From Actinomycetales bacterium JB111 (GTDB lineage: Bacteria; Actinomycetota; Actinomycetes; Actinomycetales; Actinomycetaceae): DNA of 48,642 nt. Under the pieces are notes generated by a model. That model worked only from the letters and a program-made list of their open reading frames with translations. It searched no databases and had not been told where the DNA came from. This document shows, piece by piece, positions 24,587-31,858 of this stretch (the stretch's first letter is position 1; every line of letters starts with the position of its first letter). The position numbers and the translations under genes were made by a program. The stretch covers positions 1-48,642 of the forward strand of contig FUHX01000037.1 of NCBI GenBank assembly GCA_900163555.1. Direction: 5' to 3'.

Positions 24587-25611
24587 CGCTCCGCCCCCTT
24601 CCTCCGGCCGAACAGGCCGCCACGGGATCGACTCCCGGCGGCCTGCTTCTCCTCCTCGCGCTTCTTGGCGCGGTCGTCCTCCGACGCCCCGCCGTCCGAG
24701 ACGACGTCCCGGAACAGGTCCGCCAGCTGCGGGCGGACCGCGCCGAACTCGACGACCGGCCCGATCCCCGCGGCGGCGCTCAGCAGCGCCTGCTCGGCGC
24801 CGGGCTGCTCGTCCGGCAGCATGACCTGCACGGCGGACTTGCCCGCCCCGGCCTCGACGCTCTCGGCGACGGCCCCCGGAACGGCCGAGGCGACCGGCGC
24901 GAGGTCGACGTTGTCGGCGCCCACGACGATGCGCCACACGGGCTGGTCCACGGTGCGCAGCTCGTCGATCGTGCCGATCGCGACCATCGAGCCGGCGCTG
25001 ACGATGCCCACGCGGTGGCACAGGCGCTCGACCAGGTCCAGCTGGTGCGAGGAGAAGATGACCGGCACACCGGCGGCCGCCCGCTCCTTGAGCACGTCGC
25101 TCATGACGTCGACCGCCACCGGGTCCAGGCCGGAGAAGGGCTCGTCGAGGACGAGCACCTCGGGCTCGTGCACGAGCGCGGCGGCCAGCTGCACGCGCTG
25201 CTGGTTGCCGAGCGAGAGGCTCTCCACGTCGTCCCCGCGCCGGGAGGCGACACCCAGGCGCTCGGTCCACCTGTCGGTGGCGCTGGCCGCGTCCGCCGCG
25301 CTCAGCCCGTGCAGCCGGGCGAGGAACCGCAGCTGGTCCCCGACCTTCATCTTCGGGTACAGGCCGCGCTCCTCGGGCATGTAGCCGACGCGGCGTCGCA
25401 GGTCGAGATCGAGCGGCTTGCCGTCGTAGGTGACGCTGCCGGAGTCGGCGGCCAGGACGCCGAGCACGATCCGCATGGTCGTGGTCTTGCCGGCGCCGTT
25501 CGACCCGACGAATCCGAACAGTTCCCCGGACCCGACCGTGAACGACATGTCCTTCAGTGCGCGTATGCGGCCGTAGCTCTTGTTCAGATTCTGGAGTTCG
25601 AGGACTCCCAC
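24583..25611 (-). CDS. ABC transporter ATPase (NatA-like)
   Basis: This 342-aa ATPase has Walker A GSNGAGKT (36-43), Q-loop region YMPEERGLYPKM, a signature motif LSLGNQQ (132-138) and Walker B EVLVLDEP (151-158), followed by SSHQLDLVERL. The signature has N in place of the common S-G-G-Q second half, as in NatA/YhaQ relatives. The C-terminal ~130 residues form an accessory domain ending in a basic tail. The start is GTG with GGGGAG just upstream. It is coupled to the permease. A TetR gene lies 140 bases upstream on the same strand and may control the pair. Confidence 0.92.
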   Translation of the reverse strand: MGVLELQNLNKSYGRIRALKDMSFTVGSGELFGFVGSNGAGKTTTMRIVLGVLAADSGSVTYDGKPLDLDLRRRVGYMPEERGLYPKMKVGDQLRFLARLHGLSAADAASATDRWTERLGVASRRGDDVESLSLGNQQRVQLAAALVHEPEVLVLDEPFSGLDPVAVDVMSDVLKERAAAGVPVIFSSHQLDLVERLCHRVGIVSAGSMVAIGTIDELRTVDQPVWRIVVGADNVDLAPVASAVPGAVAESVEAGAGKSAVQVMLPDEQPGAEQALLSAAAGIGPVVEFGAVRPQLADLFRDVVSDGGASEDDRAKKREEEKQAAGSRSRGGLFGRRKGAER

Positions 25612-25750
25612 GGCTCCCCCTTAGGGCTGGTGACGAGAACGGCTCTACGGTACGTGGGCCGAGACGACCGTCTCGGGACCTGGGATCACCGGATCACGCT
25701 GACAAACGTCACGACGCGCCTACCGGGCGGGCGTCGTCGTCGGGGTGGCG

Positions 25751-26428
25751 TCAGTCCTTCTCGTCCGCTGACCGGCGCGACCGCGGCGCACTCGCCGCGC
25801 GGATCCGGGGTTCGCGGCGCAGGCCCTCGAGCCCGTGCCAGGCGAGGTTGACGACGTGCGCGGCGACGTCCTGCTTGCCGGGGGAGCGGTTGTCGAGCCA
25901 GAACTGCCCGGTCAGGGCGATGAGGCCGACGAGCATCTGTGCGTAGAGGGGGGCGGCCTTCGTGTCGAAGCCGCGCTGGGCGAACTGGCCGGCGAGCAGG
26001 CTCTCGACGTGGGTGGCGACGTCGCCGATGAGGGAGGAGAACGTGCCGGTCGCCTGCGCGACGGGGGAGTCGCGCACGAGGATGCGGAACCCGTCCGTGT
26101 GCTCCTCGATGTAGTCCAGCAGGGCGAGGGTGGTGCGCTCGACGATCGTGCGGGGGTGGCCGCCGTGCCTGATCGAGCCGATGAGGACGCCCTCGAGGTT
26201 CTGGACCTCCCGGTCGACGACGACCGCGTAGATCCCCTCCTTGCCGCCGAAGTGCTCGTACACGACCGGCCGGGAGACCTTCGCCCGCTGGGCGATCTCC
26301 TCGATCGAGGTGCCCTCGAAGCCCTTCTCGGCGAAGAGGGAGCGGGCGACCGAGACGAGCTGCTCGCGGCGCTGCCCGGCCGTCATCCGGGTTCGGCCCG
26401 TCCGCTTCTCGTTCGCCACGGGAACCAT
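25751..26428 (-). CDS. TetR/AcrR family transcriptional regulator
   Basis: This 225-aa repressor-type protein has the TetR helix-turn-helix at about 24-66: ARSLFAEKGFEGTSIEEIAQ then AKVSRPVVYEHFGGKEGIY. The rest is the all-helical ligand and dimer domain. I start at the ATG at 26428 because GGGAAGG stands five bases upstream. An open frame to 26629 runs through the tRNA-Gln gene and is not credible. It probably regulates the ABC exporter downstream and itself; I see no clear operator palindrome in the 140-base gap. Confidence 0.9.
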   Translation of the reverse strand: MVPVANEKRTGRTRMTAGQRREQLVSVARSLFAEKGFEGTSIEEIAQRAKVSRPVVYEHFGGKEGIYAVVVDREVQNLEGVLIGSIRHGGHPRTIVERTTLALLDYIEEHTDGFRILVRDSPVAQATGTFSSLIGDVATHVESLLAGQFAQRGFDTKAAPLYAQMLVGLIALTGQFWLDNRSPGKQDVAAHVVNLAWHGLEGLRREPRIRAASAPRSRRSADEKD

Positions 26429-26491
26429 TGTGCCTTCCCGTCCTTCCGGTTTGGCAAGATGGGTGCGCCCAGCGGTCGGATCCGCGGGCGG

Positions 26492-26563
26492 TCCGCCCTG
26501 GTGTAATGGCAGCACGCAGGCCTTTGGTGCCTTGAGGTCCGGGTTCGAATCCTGGGGGCGGAG
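26492..26563 (+). tRNA. tRNA-Gln (anticodon UUG)
   Basis: The 72-base cloverleaf folds: acceptor TCCGCCC/GGGCGGA with discriminator G, D stem GTG/CAC, anticodon loop CTTTGGT, T stem CCGGG/CCTGG with TTCGAAT. The anticodon TTG reads CAA and, by wobble, CAG. The first anticodon-stem pair is a C-T mismatch and the other four pair. CCA is not encoded. Confidence 0.93.
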
Positions 26564-26709
26564 CCGGTGGCCGGGGCTCGCCCGGGACCCGGCCCGGGGC
26601 CCCGATCGAGGCCCACGCGGGGTCCGCACGCGGGATCCACGCCGGGACCACGCGTCCCGGCGAGCGCAGCGTCACGCCCCGTCCGTGTCGCGCGGCCGAG
26701 GAGCGGCGG

Positions 26710-26715
26710 TAGGGT
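26710..26715 (+). promoter_or_regulatory. Candidate -10 hexamer for glmU
   Basis: TAGGGT lies 62 bases upstream of the glmU start and fits the actinobacterial TANNNT -10 pattern. No clear -35 is seen. Confidence 0.4.
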
Positions 26716-26777
26716 GGCGAACGTGCAGCGGCAGGGCCGCTGTGGGCAGTTTCCCCGGCTTCCAGAAGGAGACCCGC

Positions 26778-28322
26778 GTGAGCCCCAGCCGTCCGGCTGC
26801 CGTTGTCGTCCTCGCCGCCGGTGCTGGCACCCGCATGCGGTCCGCCACACCCAAGGTCCTGCACGCGATGGGTGGTCGGGCCCTCCTCGGGCACGCGATG
26901 ACCGCCGCGCGGGCGGTCGATCCGGAGCGGCTCGCCGTCGTCGTGCGGCACGAGCGCGAGCGGGTCGCGGCGTACGTCGCCGAGGCCGACCCGTCGGCCG
27001 TGCTGGTCGACCAGGACGACGTCCCCGGCACCGGCCGCGCCGTGCAGTGCGCGCTCCAGCGGCTCGACGCCGAGGCGGCCACGGACGGCGCGCTCGTCGT
27101 CATGGCGGGCGACACCCCGCTGCTCGACGGCGAGACGCTCGCCGCGCTCGTCGAGGCGCACGCGGGCTCCGGGAACGCCATCACGGTCCTCACCGCGCAC
27201 GTCGACAAGCCGTTCGGCTACGGCCGGATCCTGCGCGAGGGCGAGCAGGTCGTCGGCATCGTCGAGGAGCGCGACGCGACGGACGCCCAGCGCGCCATCA
27301 CCGAGATCAACACCTCCACCTACGTCTTCGACGCCGCCGTCCTGCGCGAGTTCCTCGGCGGCCTCGGCGCGGACAACGACCAGGGCGAGGTCTACCTGAC
27401 CGACGTCGTCGCGGCCGCGCACGGGCGCGGGCTGCCCGTGCGGGCGCTGACGGTCGACGACCCGTGGACGGTCGAGGGCGTCAACGATCGCGTGCAGCTC
27501 GCGGCGCTCGGCGCGAAGCTCAACGACCGGATCCTCGCGCGGTGGATGCGCGCCGGCGTCACCATCGTGGACCCGGGCACCACCTGGATCGACGTCGACG
27601 TCGAGCTCGCCCCCGACGTCACGATCCGCCCCGGCACCCAGGTGCACGGCAACACCGTGGTCGGGCAGGGCGCCGAGATCGGCCCCGAGACGACGCTCAT
27701 CGACTGCGAGGTCGGCGAGGGGGCGCGGATCGTGCGCGCGCACGCCGAGCTCGCCCAGGTCCTGCCCGGCGGCAGCGTCGGCCCGTTCGCCTACCTGCGC
27801 CCCGGCACGGTCGTCGGCGAGAGGGCGAAGGTGGGCACGTTCGTCGAGGTGAAGAACTCGACCCTCGGCACCGGCTCCAAGGTCCCGCACCTGTCGTACG
27901 TGGGCGACGCCGACATCGGCGCCGGCACGAACATCGGCGCGGCCTCCGTCTTCGTCAACTACGACGGCGTGAACAAGCACCGGTCGACCGTGGGCGAGAA
28001 CGCGCGCACGGGGGCGGACAACCTGTTCGTCGCGCCCGTGACGGTCGGCGACGGCGCCTACACCGGCGCCGGCACCGTGCTGCGGCACGACGTGCCCGCG
28101 GGCGCCCTCGCGCTCAACGACTTCGGGCAGAAGATCATCGACGGATGGGTCGAGAAGAAGCGGCCGGGCACCCCGGCCGCGAAGTCGGCGGCGGCCGCCC
28201 GCGGGGCGACCGGCGAGGAGCGACCGGCGACCGGCGACGAGGCCGGGCCGTCAGCCAACGATCCGGGTGGCGCCGGGACGGACGGCACGGAGACCTCCGT
28301 GTCCGAAGGGAGCAGGCGATGA
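26778..28322 (+). CDS. glmU: Bifunctional GlmU: N-acetylglucosamine-1-P uridylyltransferase / glucosamine-1-P acetyltransferase
   Basis: This cytoplasmic enzyme (514 aa) makes UDP-GlcNAc, the precursor of peptidoglycan and probably of sugars in the polysaccharide locus. The uridylyltransferase motif LAAGAGTRMRSATPKVLH is near the N-terminus, followed by DVPGTGRAVQCAL and GEVYLTD. The C-terminal half has left-handed beta-helix repeats with the acetyltransferase segment VEVKNSTLG, then LSYVGDADIG and NYDGVNKH. A Ser/Gly/Asp-rich C-terminal tail of ~40 residues is typical of actinobacteria. The GTG start has AGAAGGAG six bases upstream. The stop overlaps the prs start. Confidence 0.97.
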   Translation: MSPSRPAAVVVLAAGAGTRMRSATPKVLHAMGGRALLGHAMTAARAVDPERLAVVVRHERERVAAYVAEADPSAVLVDQDDVPGTGRAVQCALQRLDAEAATDGALVVMAGDTPLLDGETLAALVEAHAGSGNAITVLTAHVDKPFGYGRILREGEQVVGIVEERDATDAQRAITEINTSTYVFDAAVLREFLGGLGADNDQGEVYLTDVVAAAHGRGLPVRALTVDDPWTVEGVNDRVQLAALGAKLNDRILARWMRAGVTIVDPGTTWIDVDVELAPDVTIRPGTQVHGNTVVGQGAEIGPETTLIDCEVGEGARIVRAHAELAQVLPGGSVGPFAYLRPGTVVGERAKVGTFVEVKNSTLGTGSKVPHLSYVGDADIGAGTNIGAASVFVNYDGVNKHRSTVGENARTGADNLFVAPVTVGDGAYTGAGTVLRHDVPAGALALNDFGQKIIDGWVEKKRPGTPAAKSAAAARGATGEERPATGDEAGPSANDPGGAGTDGTETSVSEGSRR

Positions 28323-29293
28323 CGGGAATCCAGAAGAGCGGCGAGAAGCGGCTCGTGTTCGTGGGCGGGCGGTCGCACCCCGAGCTGTCGGACCACGTCG
28401 CCCGCGAGCTCGGCATCGACCCGCTACCGACCACCGCCTACGACTTCGCCAACGGCGAGATCTACGTGCGCTTCGACGAGTCCGTGCGCGGGACCGACGT
28501 CTTCGTCCTCCAGTCGCACACGGCGCCGATCAACCAGTGGCTCATGGAGCAGCTCATCATGGTCGACGCGCTCAAGCGCGCCTCGGCCAAGCGCATCACC
28601 GTCGTCGCCCCGTTCTACCCCTACGCGCGGCAGGACAAGAAGCACCGCGGCCGCGAGCCCATCTCCGCCCGCCTCGTCGCGGACCTGTTCAAGACGGCCG
28701 GCGCCGACCGCCTCATGAGCGTCGACCTGCACGCCTCGCAGACGCAGGGCTTCTTCGACGGACCCGTCGACCACCTCTTCGCGATGCCGATCCTCGTCGA
28801 CTACGTGCGCACGCGCGTCGACCTGGGGAATGTCGCGGTCGTCTCCCCGGACGCCGGCCGCATCCGCGTGGCGGAGCAGTGGGCCGAGAAGCTGGGCAAC
28901 GCCCCGCTCGCGTTCGTGCACAAGACCCGCGACATCACGCGCCCGAACCAGGCCGTGGCCAACCGCGTGGTCGGCGAGATCGCCGGCCGCACCGCCGTCC
29001 TCGTGGACGACCTCGTGGACACCGGCGGCACGATCGCCGAGGCGGTCAAGGTCTGCCTCGGCGCCGGCGCGAAGGACGTCATCGTGGCGGCCACGCACGG
29101 CGTGCTCTCGGACCCGGCCACGCAGCGCCTGTCCGAGTGCGGCGCGCGGGAGATCGTCTTCACCGACACCCTGCCGATCACGAAGCACTTCCCGCAGCTG
29201 ACGGTCCTGCCGATCGCCCCGCTCCTGGCCCGCGCGATCCGCGAGGTCTTCGACGACGGCTCCGTGACCTCCCTGTTCGAGGGTCGTTCCTGA
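28319..29293 (+). CDS. prs: Ribose-phosphate pyrophosphokinase (PRPP synthetase)
   Basis: This 324-aa enzyme makes PRPP from ribose-5-phosphate and ATP for nucleotide, histidine and tryptophan synthesis. Motifs: FANGEIYVRFDESVRG, YPYARQDKKHRGREPIS (ATP and metal binding), DLHASQTQGFF, and the PRPP loop DDLVDTGGTI. The length fits the family. It is coupled to glmU by a four-base ATGA overlap, with AAGGGAG upstream, and followed by a strong hairpin. The glmU-prs pair is common in actinobacteria. Confidence 0.97.
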   Translation: MTGIQKSGEKRLVFVGGRSHPELSDHVARELGIDPLPTTAYDFANGEIYVRFDESVRGTDVFVLQSHTAPINQWLMEQLIMVDALKRASAKRITVVAPFYPYARQDKKHRGREPISARLVADLFKTAGADRLMSVDLHASQTQGFFDGPVDHLFAMPILVDYVRTRVDLGNVAVVSPDAGRIRVAEQWAEKLGNAPLAFVHKTRDITRPNQAVANRVVGEIAGRTAVLVDDLVDTGGTIAEAVKVCLGAGAKDVIVAATHGVLSDPATQRLSECGAREIVFTDTLPITKHFPQLTVLPIAPLLARAIREVFDDGSVTSLFEGRS

Positions 29294-29303
29294 GCTGACC
29301 CCC

Positions 29304-29339
29304 CGGCGTGGCCGGCTCGGCGACGAGCCGGCCGCGCCG
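29304..29339. terminator. Hairpin terminator after prs
   Basis: A 16-base stem with one G-T pair closes on a GCGA tetraloop just after the prs stop. The convergent hydrolase gene ends 52 bases further on, so it may serve both genes. Confidence 0.7.
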
Positions 29340-29390
29340 TCGTCGTCCCTGCCGGGACGACTCGGCCGGGACGACTCAGCCGAGCGTCCG

Positions 29391-30095
29391 TCAGGCGTCG
29401 AGCGAGTCGGCGAGGAGGCGGAGCGTCCGGTCCCACGCCAGGGCCGACGCCTCGACGTGGTGGAAGCGCGGGAACGGGTTGTCGAAGGCGTGCCCCGCGC
29501 CCTCGTACCGCTCGAGCCGCACGCCCTCGCGCACCACGGCCGCCTCGATCTCGGCCACCTGCTCGCGGGAGATGAACGCGTCCTCGGTGCCCCAGTGGTG
29601 CAGGGACGGGGCGGTCACGCCCGGTGCCCTCTCAAGCAGCCCGGGCAGTCCCGAGGCGTAGTACGCGACCAGGGCGGCGACGTCGTCGGACTCGCGGGAG
29701 GCCGCGTCGAAGGCGATCCCGCCGCCCCAGCAGAACCCGACCAGCCCGACGCCGCCGGCTCCCCGGTCACGCAGGAGGGCGAGCGCGGCGCGGGTGTCCG
29801 CGACCGCCGTGTCCCAGTCGAGGGAGGAGGCCAGGCCCATGGCGCGGCCGAGGGCCGCGTCGTCGTCGCCCTCGACCACCGTATCGCCGTGCCGCCAGAA
29901 CAGGTGGGGGACGAGGGCGTCGTAGCCGGACGCGGCCAGGTCGGCCGCCCGGTCGAGCACGTAGTCGGTGACGCCGAAGATCTCCTGCACGACGACGACG
30001 CCCGGCCGGGTGCCGGCCCCGCCCCCGTCCGTGGCGGGGAAGAGGTCGGCGGGCATCGGGCCGGCGTCCGTGGGGATCTCTACGCGCTCGGTCAT
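29391..30095 (-). CDS. Dienelactone hydrolase family protein
   Basis: This 234-aa alpha/beta hydrolase has the cysteine nucleophile of dienelactone hydrolases: C122 in GFCWGG. D172 (GTEDAFI) and H202 (GAGHAFDNP) complete the triad, and E38 (VQEIFG) is the family glutamate that controls the cysteine. Neighbours give no clue to the substrate; there are no other aromatic-degradation genes here, so a role in chlorocatechol breakdown is not supported. The ATG at 30095 follows GAGGGAG; an open frame to 30338 has no support. Confidence 0.9.
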   Translation of the reverse strand: MTERVEIPTDAGPMPADLFPATDGGGAGTRPGVVVVQEIFGVTDYVLDRAADLAASGYDALVPHLFWRHGDTVVEGDDDAALGRAMGLASSLDWDTAVADTRAALALLRDRGAGGVGLVGFCWGGGIAFDAASRESDDVAALVAYYASGLPGLLERAPGVTAPSLHHWGTEDAFISREQVAEIEAAVVREGVRLERYEGAGHAFDNPFPRFHHVEASALAWDRTLRLLADSLDA

Positions 30096-30202
30096 GGACG
30101 GGCTCCCTCGCATCGCTCGCCCCGCCTCGCGCGCGGCGTACCTGGCCAGTAGTGTGCCGCAAGCCGCATCCGCCGGGCTGTCCCCGTGGGGCGCGAGCCG
30201 GA

Positions 30203-30364
30203 TAGAGTGTTCAGGTTGCCTCGGCGAGGGACGACGGACGGACCCCGGCTCCTCGGGTTCGCCTCCGAGACGTCCGTGATTCGACGCGGCGGAGCCTGGT
30301 AGCGCCCGTCCGACGTCCCGCGCCGAGGCCCGCCGCACCGATCCGCCACCGTCAGGAGTCCAGC
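30203..30364 (+). promoter_or_regulatory. rplY promoter -10 and long structured leader
   Basis: TAGAGT at 30203-30208 is a good -10 candidate. If used, the leader to the rplY ATG is about 150 bases. It can form a hairpin with ACGGACG (30234-30240) pairing CGTCCGT (30271-30277), then a small stem GGCG/CGCC (30288-30306) enclosing GGTAG. CAGGAG lies just before the ATG. Confidence 0.4.
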
Positions 30365-31006
30365 ATGGCTGACAAGATCCTTCTCTCCGCCGCCGCCCGC
30401 AACGAGTTCGGCAAGGGCGCGTCGCGCCGCCTCCGCCGCGACGGCCAGATCCCCGTCGTCCTGTACGGCCACGGCGCGGACCCCCAGCACCTGTCGCTCG
30501 ACGCGCACGCCACGTTCCTCGCGCTGCGCGGCAACGCCAACGCGCTCGTCACGCTCGACATCGACGGCAAGGAGCAGATGGCCTTGCCGAAAGACATCCA
30601 GGTGGACGCCGTCAGCCGCGCCATCGAGCACGTCGACTTCATCATCGTCCGTGCGGGCGAGAAGGTCACCGTCGACGTCACCGTCCTCGTCGAGGGCGAG
30701 TCGGCCCCCGGCACGATCCACACGGTCGAGGCGCAGACCCTGTCGCTGACCGCCCCGGCCACGCGGATCCCGGAGAGCGTCACCGTGTCCGTCGAGGGCC
30801 TCGAGGACGGCACCGTCGTCCGCGTCGAGGACCTCACGGCGCCCGAGGGCTCGGAGTTCCAGGACGACCCGGAGACCTCCGTCGTCGTCATCGCCACGCC
30901 GCGCGTGGCCGAGGAGGACCTCGAGACCCCGACCGCCGAGGGCGAGGAGGGCGAGTCCGGGGAGGCCGCCGAGTCCGACGAGGCCGAGTCCTCGGGCGAC
31001 GAGTAG
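30365..31006 (+). CDS. rplY: 50S ribosomal protein bL25, long Ctc/TL5 form
   Basis: This 213-aa protein binds 5S rRNA in the large ribosomal subunit. The L25 domain (about 5-92) contains RNEFGKGASRRLRRDGQIPVVLYG. The C-terminal TL5/Ctc domain (about 95-190) contains GTIHTVEAQTLSL and an IPESVTVSVEGLEDG segment. It ends in an acidic Glu/Ser-rich tail of ~25 residues. The long form is typical of actinobacteria. It precedes pth, the conserved order in these genomes, but a hairpin separates the two. Confidence 0.96.
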   Translation: MADKILLSAAARNEFGKGASRRLRRDGQIPVVLYGHGADPQHLSLDAHATFLALRGNANALVTLDIDGKEQMALPKDIQVDAVSRAIEHVDFIIVRAGEKVTVDVTVLVEGESAPGTIHTVEAQTLSLTAPATRIPESVTVSVEGLEDGTVVRVEDLTAPEGSEFQDDPETSVVVIATPRVAEEDLETPTAEGEEGESGEAAESDEAESSGDE

Positions 31007-31047
31007 GACCGAGCCGAGCAGGACCAGGCCGAGCAGGACGAAGCGAG
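31006..31047 (+). repeat. Short 15-bp tandem repeat after rplY
   Basis: GGACCGAGCCGAGCA is followed directly by GGACCAGGCCGAGCA and a 12-base partial copy. The repeat starts at the last base of the rplY stop codon. Confidence 0.7.
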
Positions 31048-31079
31048 GGCGGGCCGGTGACATCGCCGGCCCGCCCTCG
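31044..31079 (+). terminator. Hairpin terminator after rplY
   Basis: CGAGGGCGGGCCGG pairs with CCGGCCCGCCCTCG around an 8-base loop, between rplY and pth. pth may still be reached by read-through. Confidence 0.65.
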
Positions 31080-31132
31080 GCGGCTCTGCCTTCAGCGGAG
31101 CCGCAGGATCGACGTGACGAGGAGCGACTCGC

Positions 31133-31732
31133 GTGGCTGACACCCCCTGGCTCGTGGTCGGGCTCGGCAACCCCGGGCGCCGGTACGTGGGCAACCGCCA
31201 CAACGTGGGGCAGATGGTGCTCGACGTGCTCGCCGGGCGCGCCCGCGCCACGCTGACGTCCCACCGGTCCGGCGCGCTCGTCGCCGACGCCCGCCTCGGG
31301 ACCGGCCCGGGCGGCGTGCCCGGACCCCGCGTCGTCCTCGCCCGCCCCGGCGGTTACATGAACGTCTCGGGCCCCCCGATCGCGGCGCTCGCCAAGTTCT
31401 TCGACATCGACGCCGACCGCGTCCTCGTCATCCACGACGAGCTCGACCTGGCGCCCGAGGCGCTCCGCCTGAAGCTCGGCGGCGGCGAGGGCGGCCACAA
31501 CGGGCTGCGGTCCATCTCCCGCTCGCTCGGCACCAAGGACTATGCCCGCCTGCGGGTCGGCATCGGCCGCCCCCCGGGCCGCATGGACCCCGCGGACTAC
31601 GTGCTGCAGGACTTCGCCCCCGCCGAGCGCGGCGAGCTCGCTGTCACGCTCGAGCTGGCGGCCGACGCCGTCGCCGACGTCGTCTCGGACGGCTTCGCCC
31701 CCACGCAGATGCGGCTGCACACGGCGGGCTGA
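31133..31732 (+). CDS. pth: Peptidyl-tRNA hydrolase
   Basis: This 199-aa enzyme frees stalled peptidyl-tRNAs by cutting the ester bond. The N-terminal signature GLGNPGRRYVGNRHNVG contains the catalytic histidine H23. Further motifs are PGGYMNVSG, VIHDELDLAP and LGGGEGGHNGLRS. The usual T before RHN is N here, a minor change. The GTG start has GAGGAG eight bases upstream. The length matches the family. Confidence 0.96.
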   Translation: MADTPWLVVGLGNPGRRYVGNRHNVGQMVLDVLAGRARATLTSHRSGALVADARLGTGPGGVPGPRVVLARPGGYMNVSGPPIAALAKFFDIDADRVLVIHDELDLAPEALRLKLGGGEGGHNGLRSISRSLGTKDYARLRVGIGRPPGRMDPADYVLQDFAPAERGELAVTLELAADAVADVVSDGFAPTQMRLHTAG

Positions 31733-31816
31733 GGGGCCGCCGGCGGATCCCCGGCGCCGGCCGGCCGACGGCCGCGACCTTCGTCACCAGGCGGCGGCCC
31801 GGACCCCGTGCGGTCT

Positions 31817-31822
31817 TAGACT
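31817..31822 (+). promoter_or_regulatory. Candidate -10 hexamer for mfd
   Basis: TAGACT lies 36 bases upstream of the mfd GTG and fits the TANNNT pattern; no clear -35 is seen. Confidence 0.45.
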
Positions 31823-31858
31823 GTTCTCCGCTTCCCACCCGGTCGTCCTGGAGGACTC

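Noticed and set aside
26564-26640. GC-rich inverted stretch after tRNA-Gln as a terminator
   Set aside because: Several overlapping short stems of CCCGGG type are possible, but none is clearly better than chance at this GC content.
26241-26777. Upstream extension of the glmU frame through the TetR gene and tRNA-Gln
   Set aside because: The frame is open by chance. It crosses a tRNA, and the GTG at 26778 has a strong ribosome binding site just before the GlmU homology.
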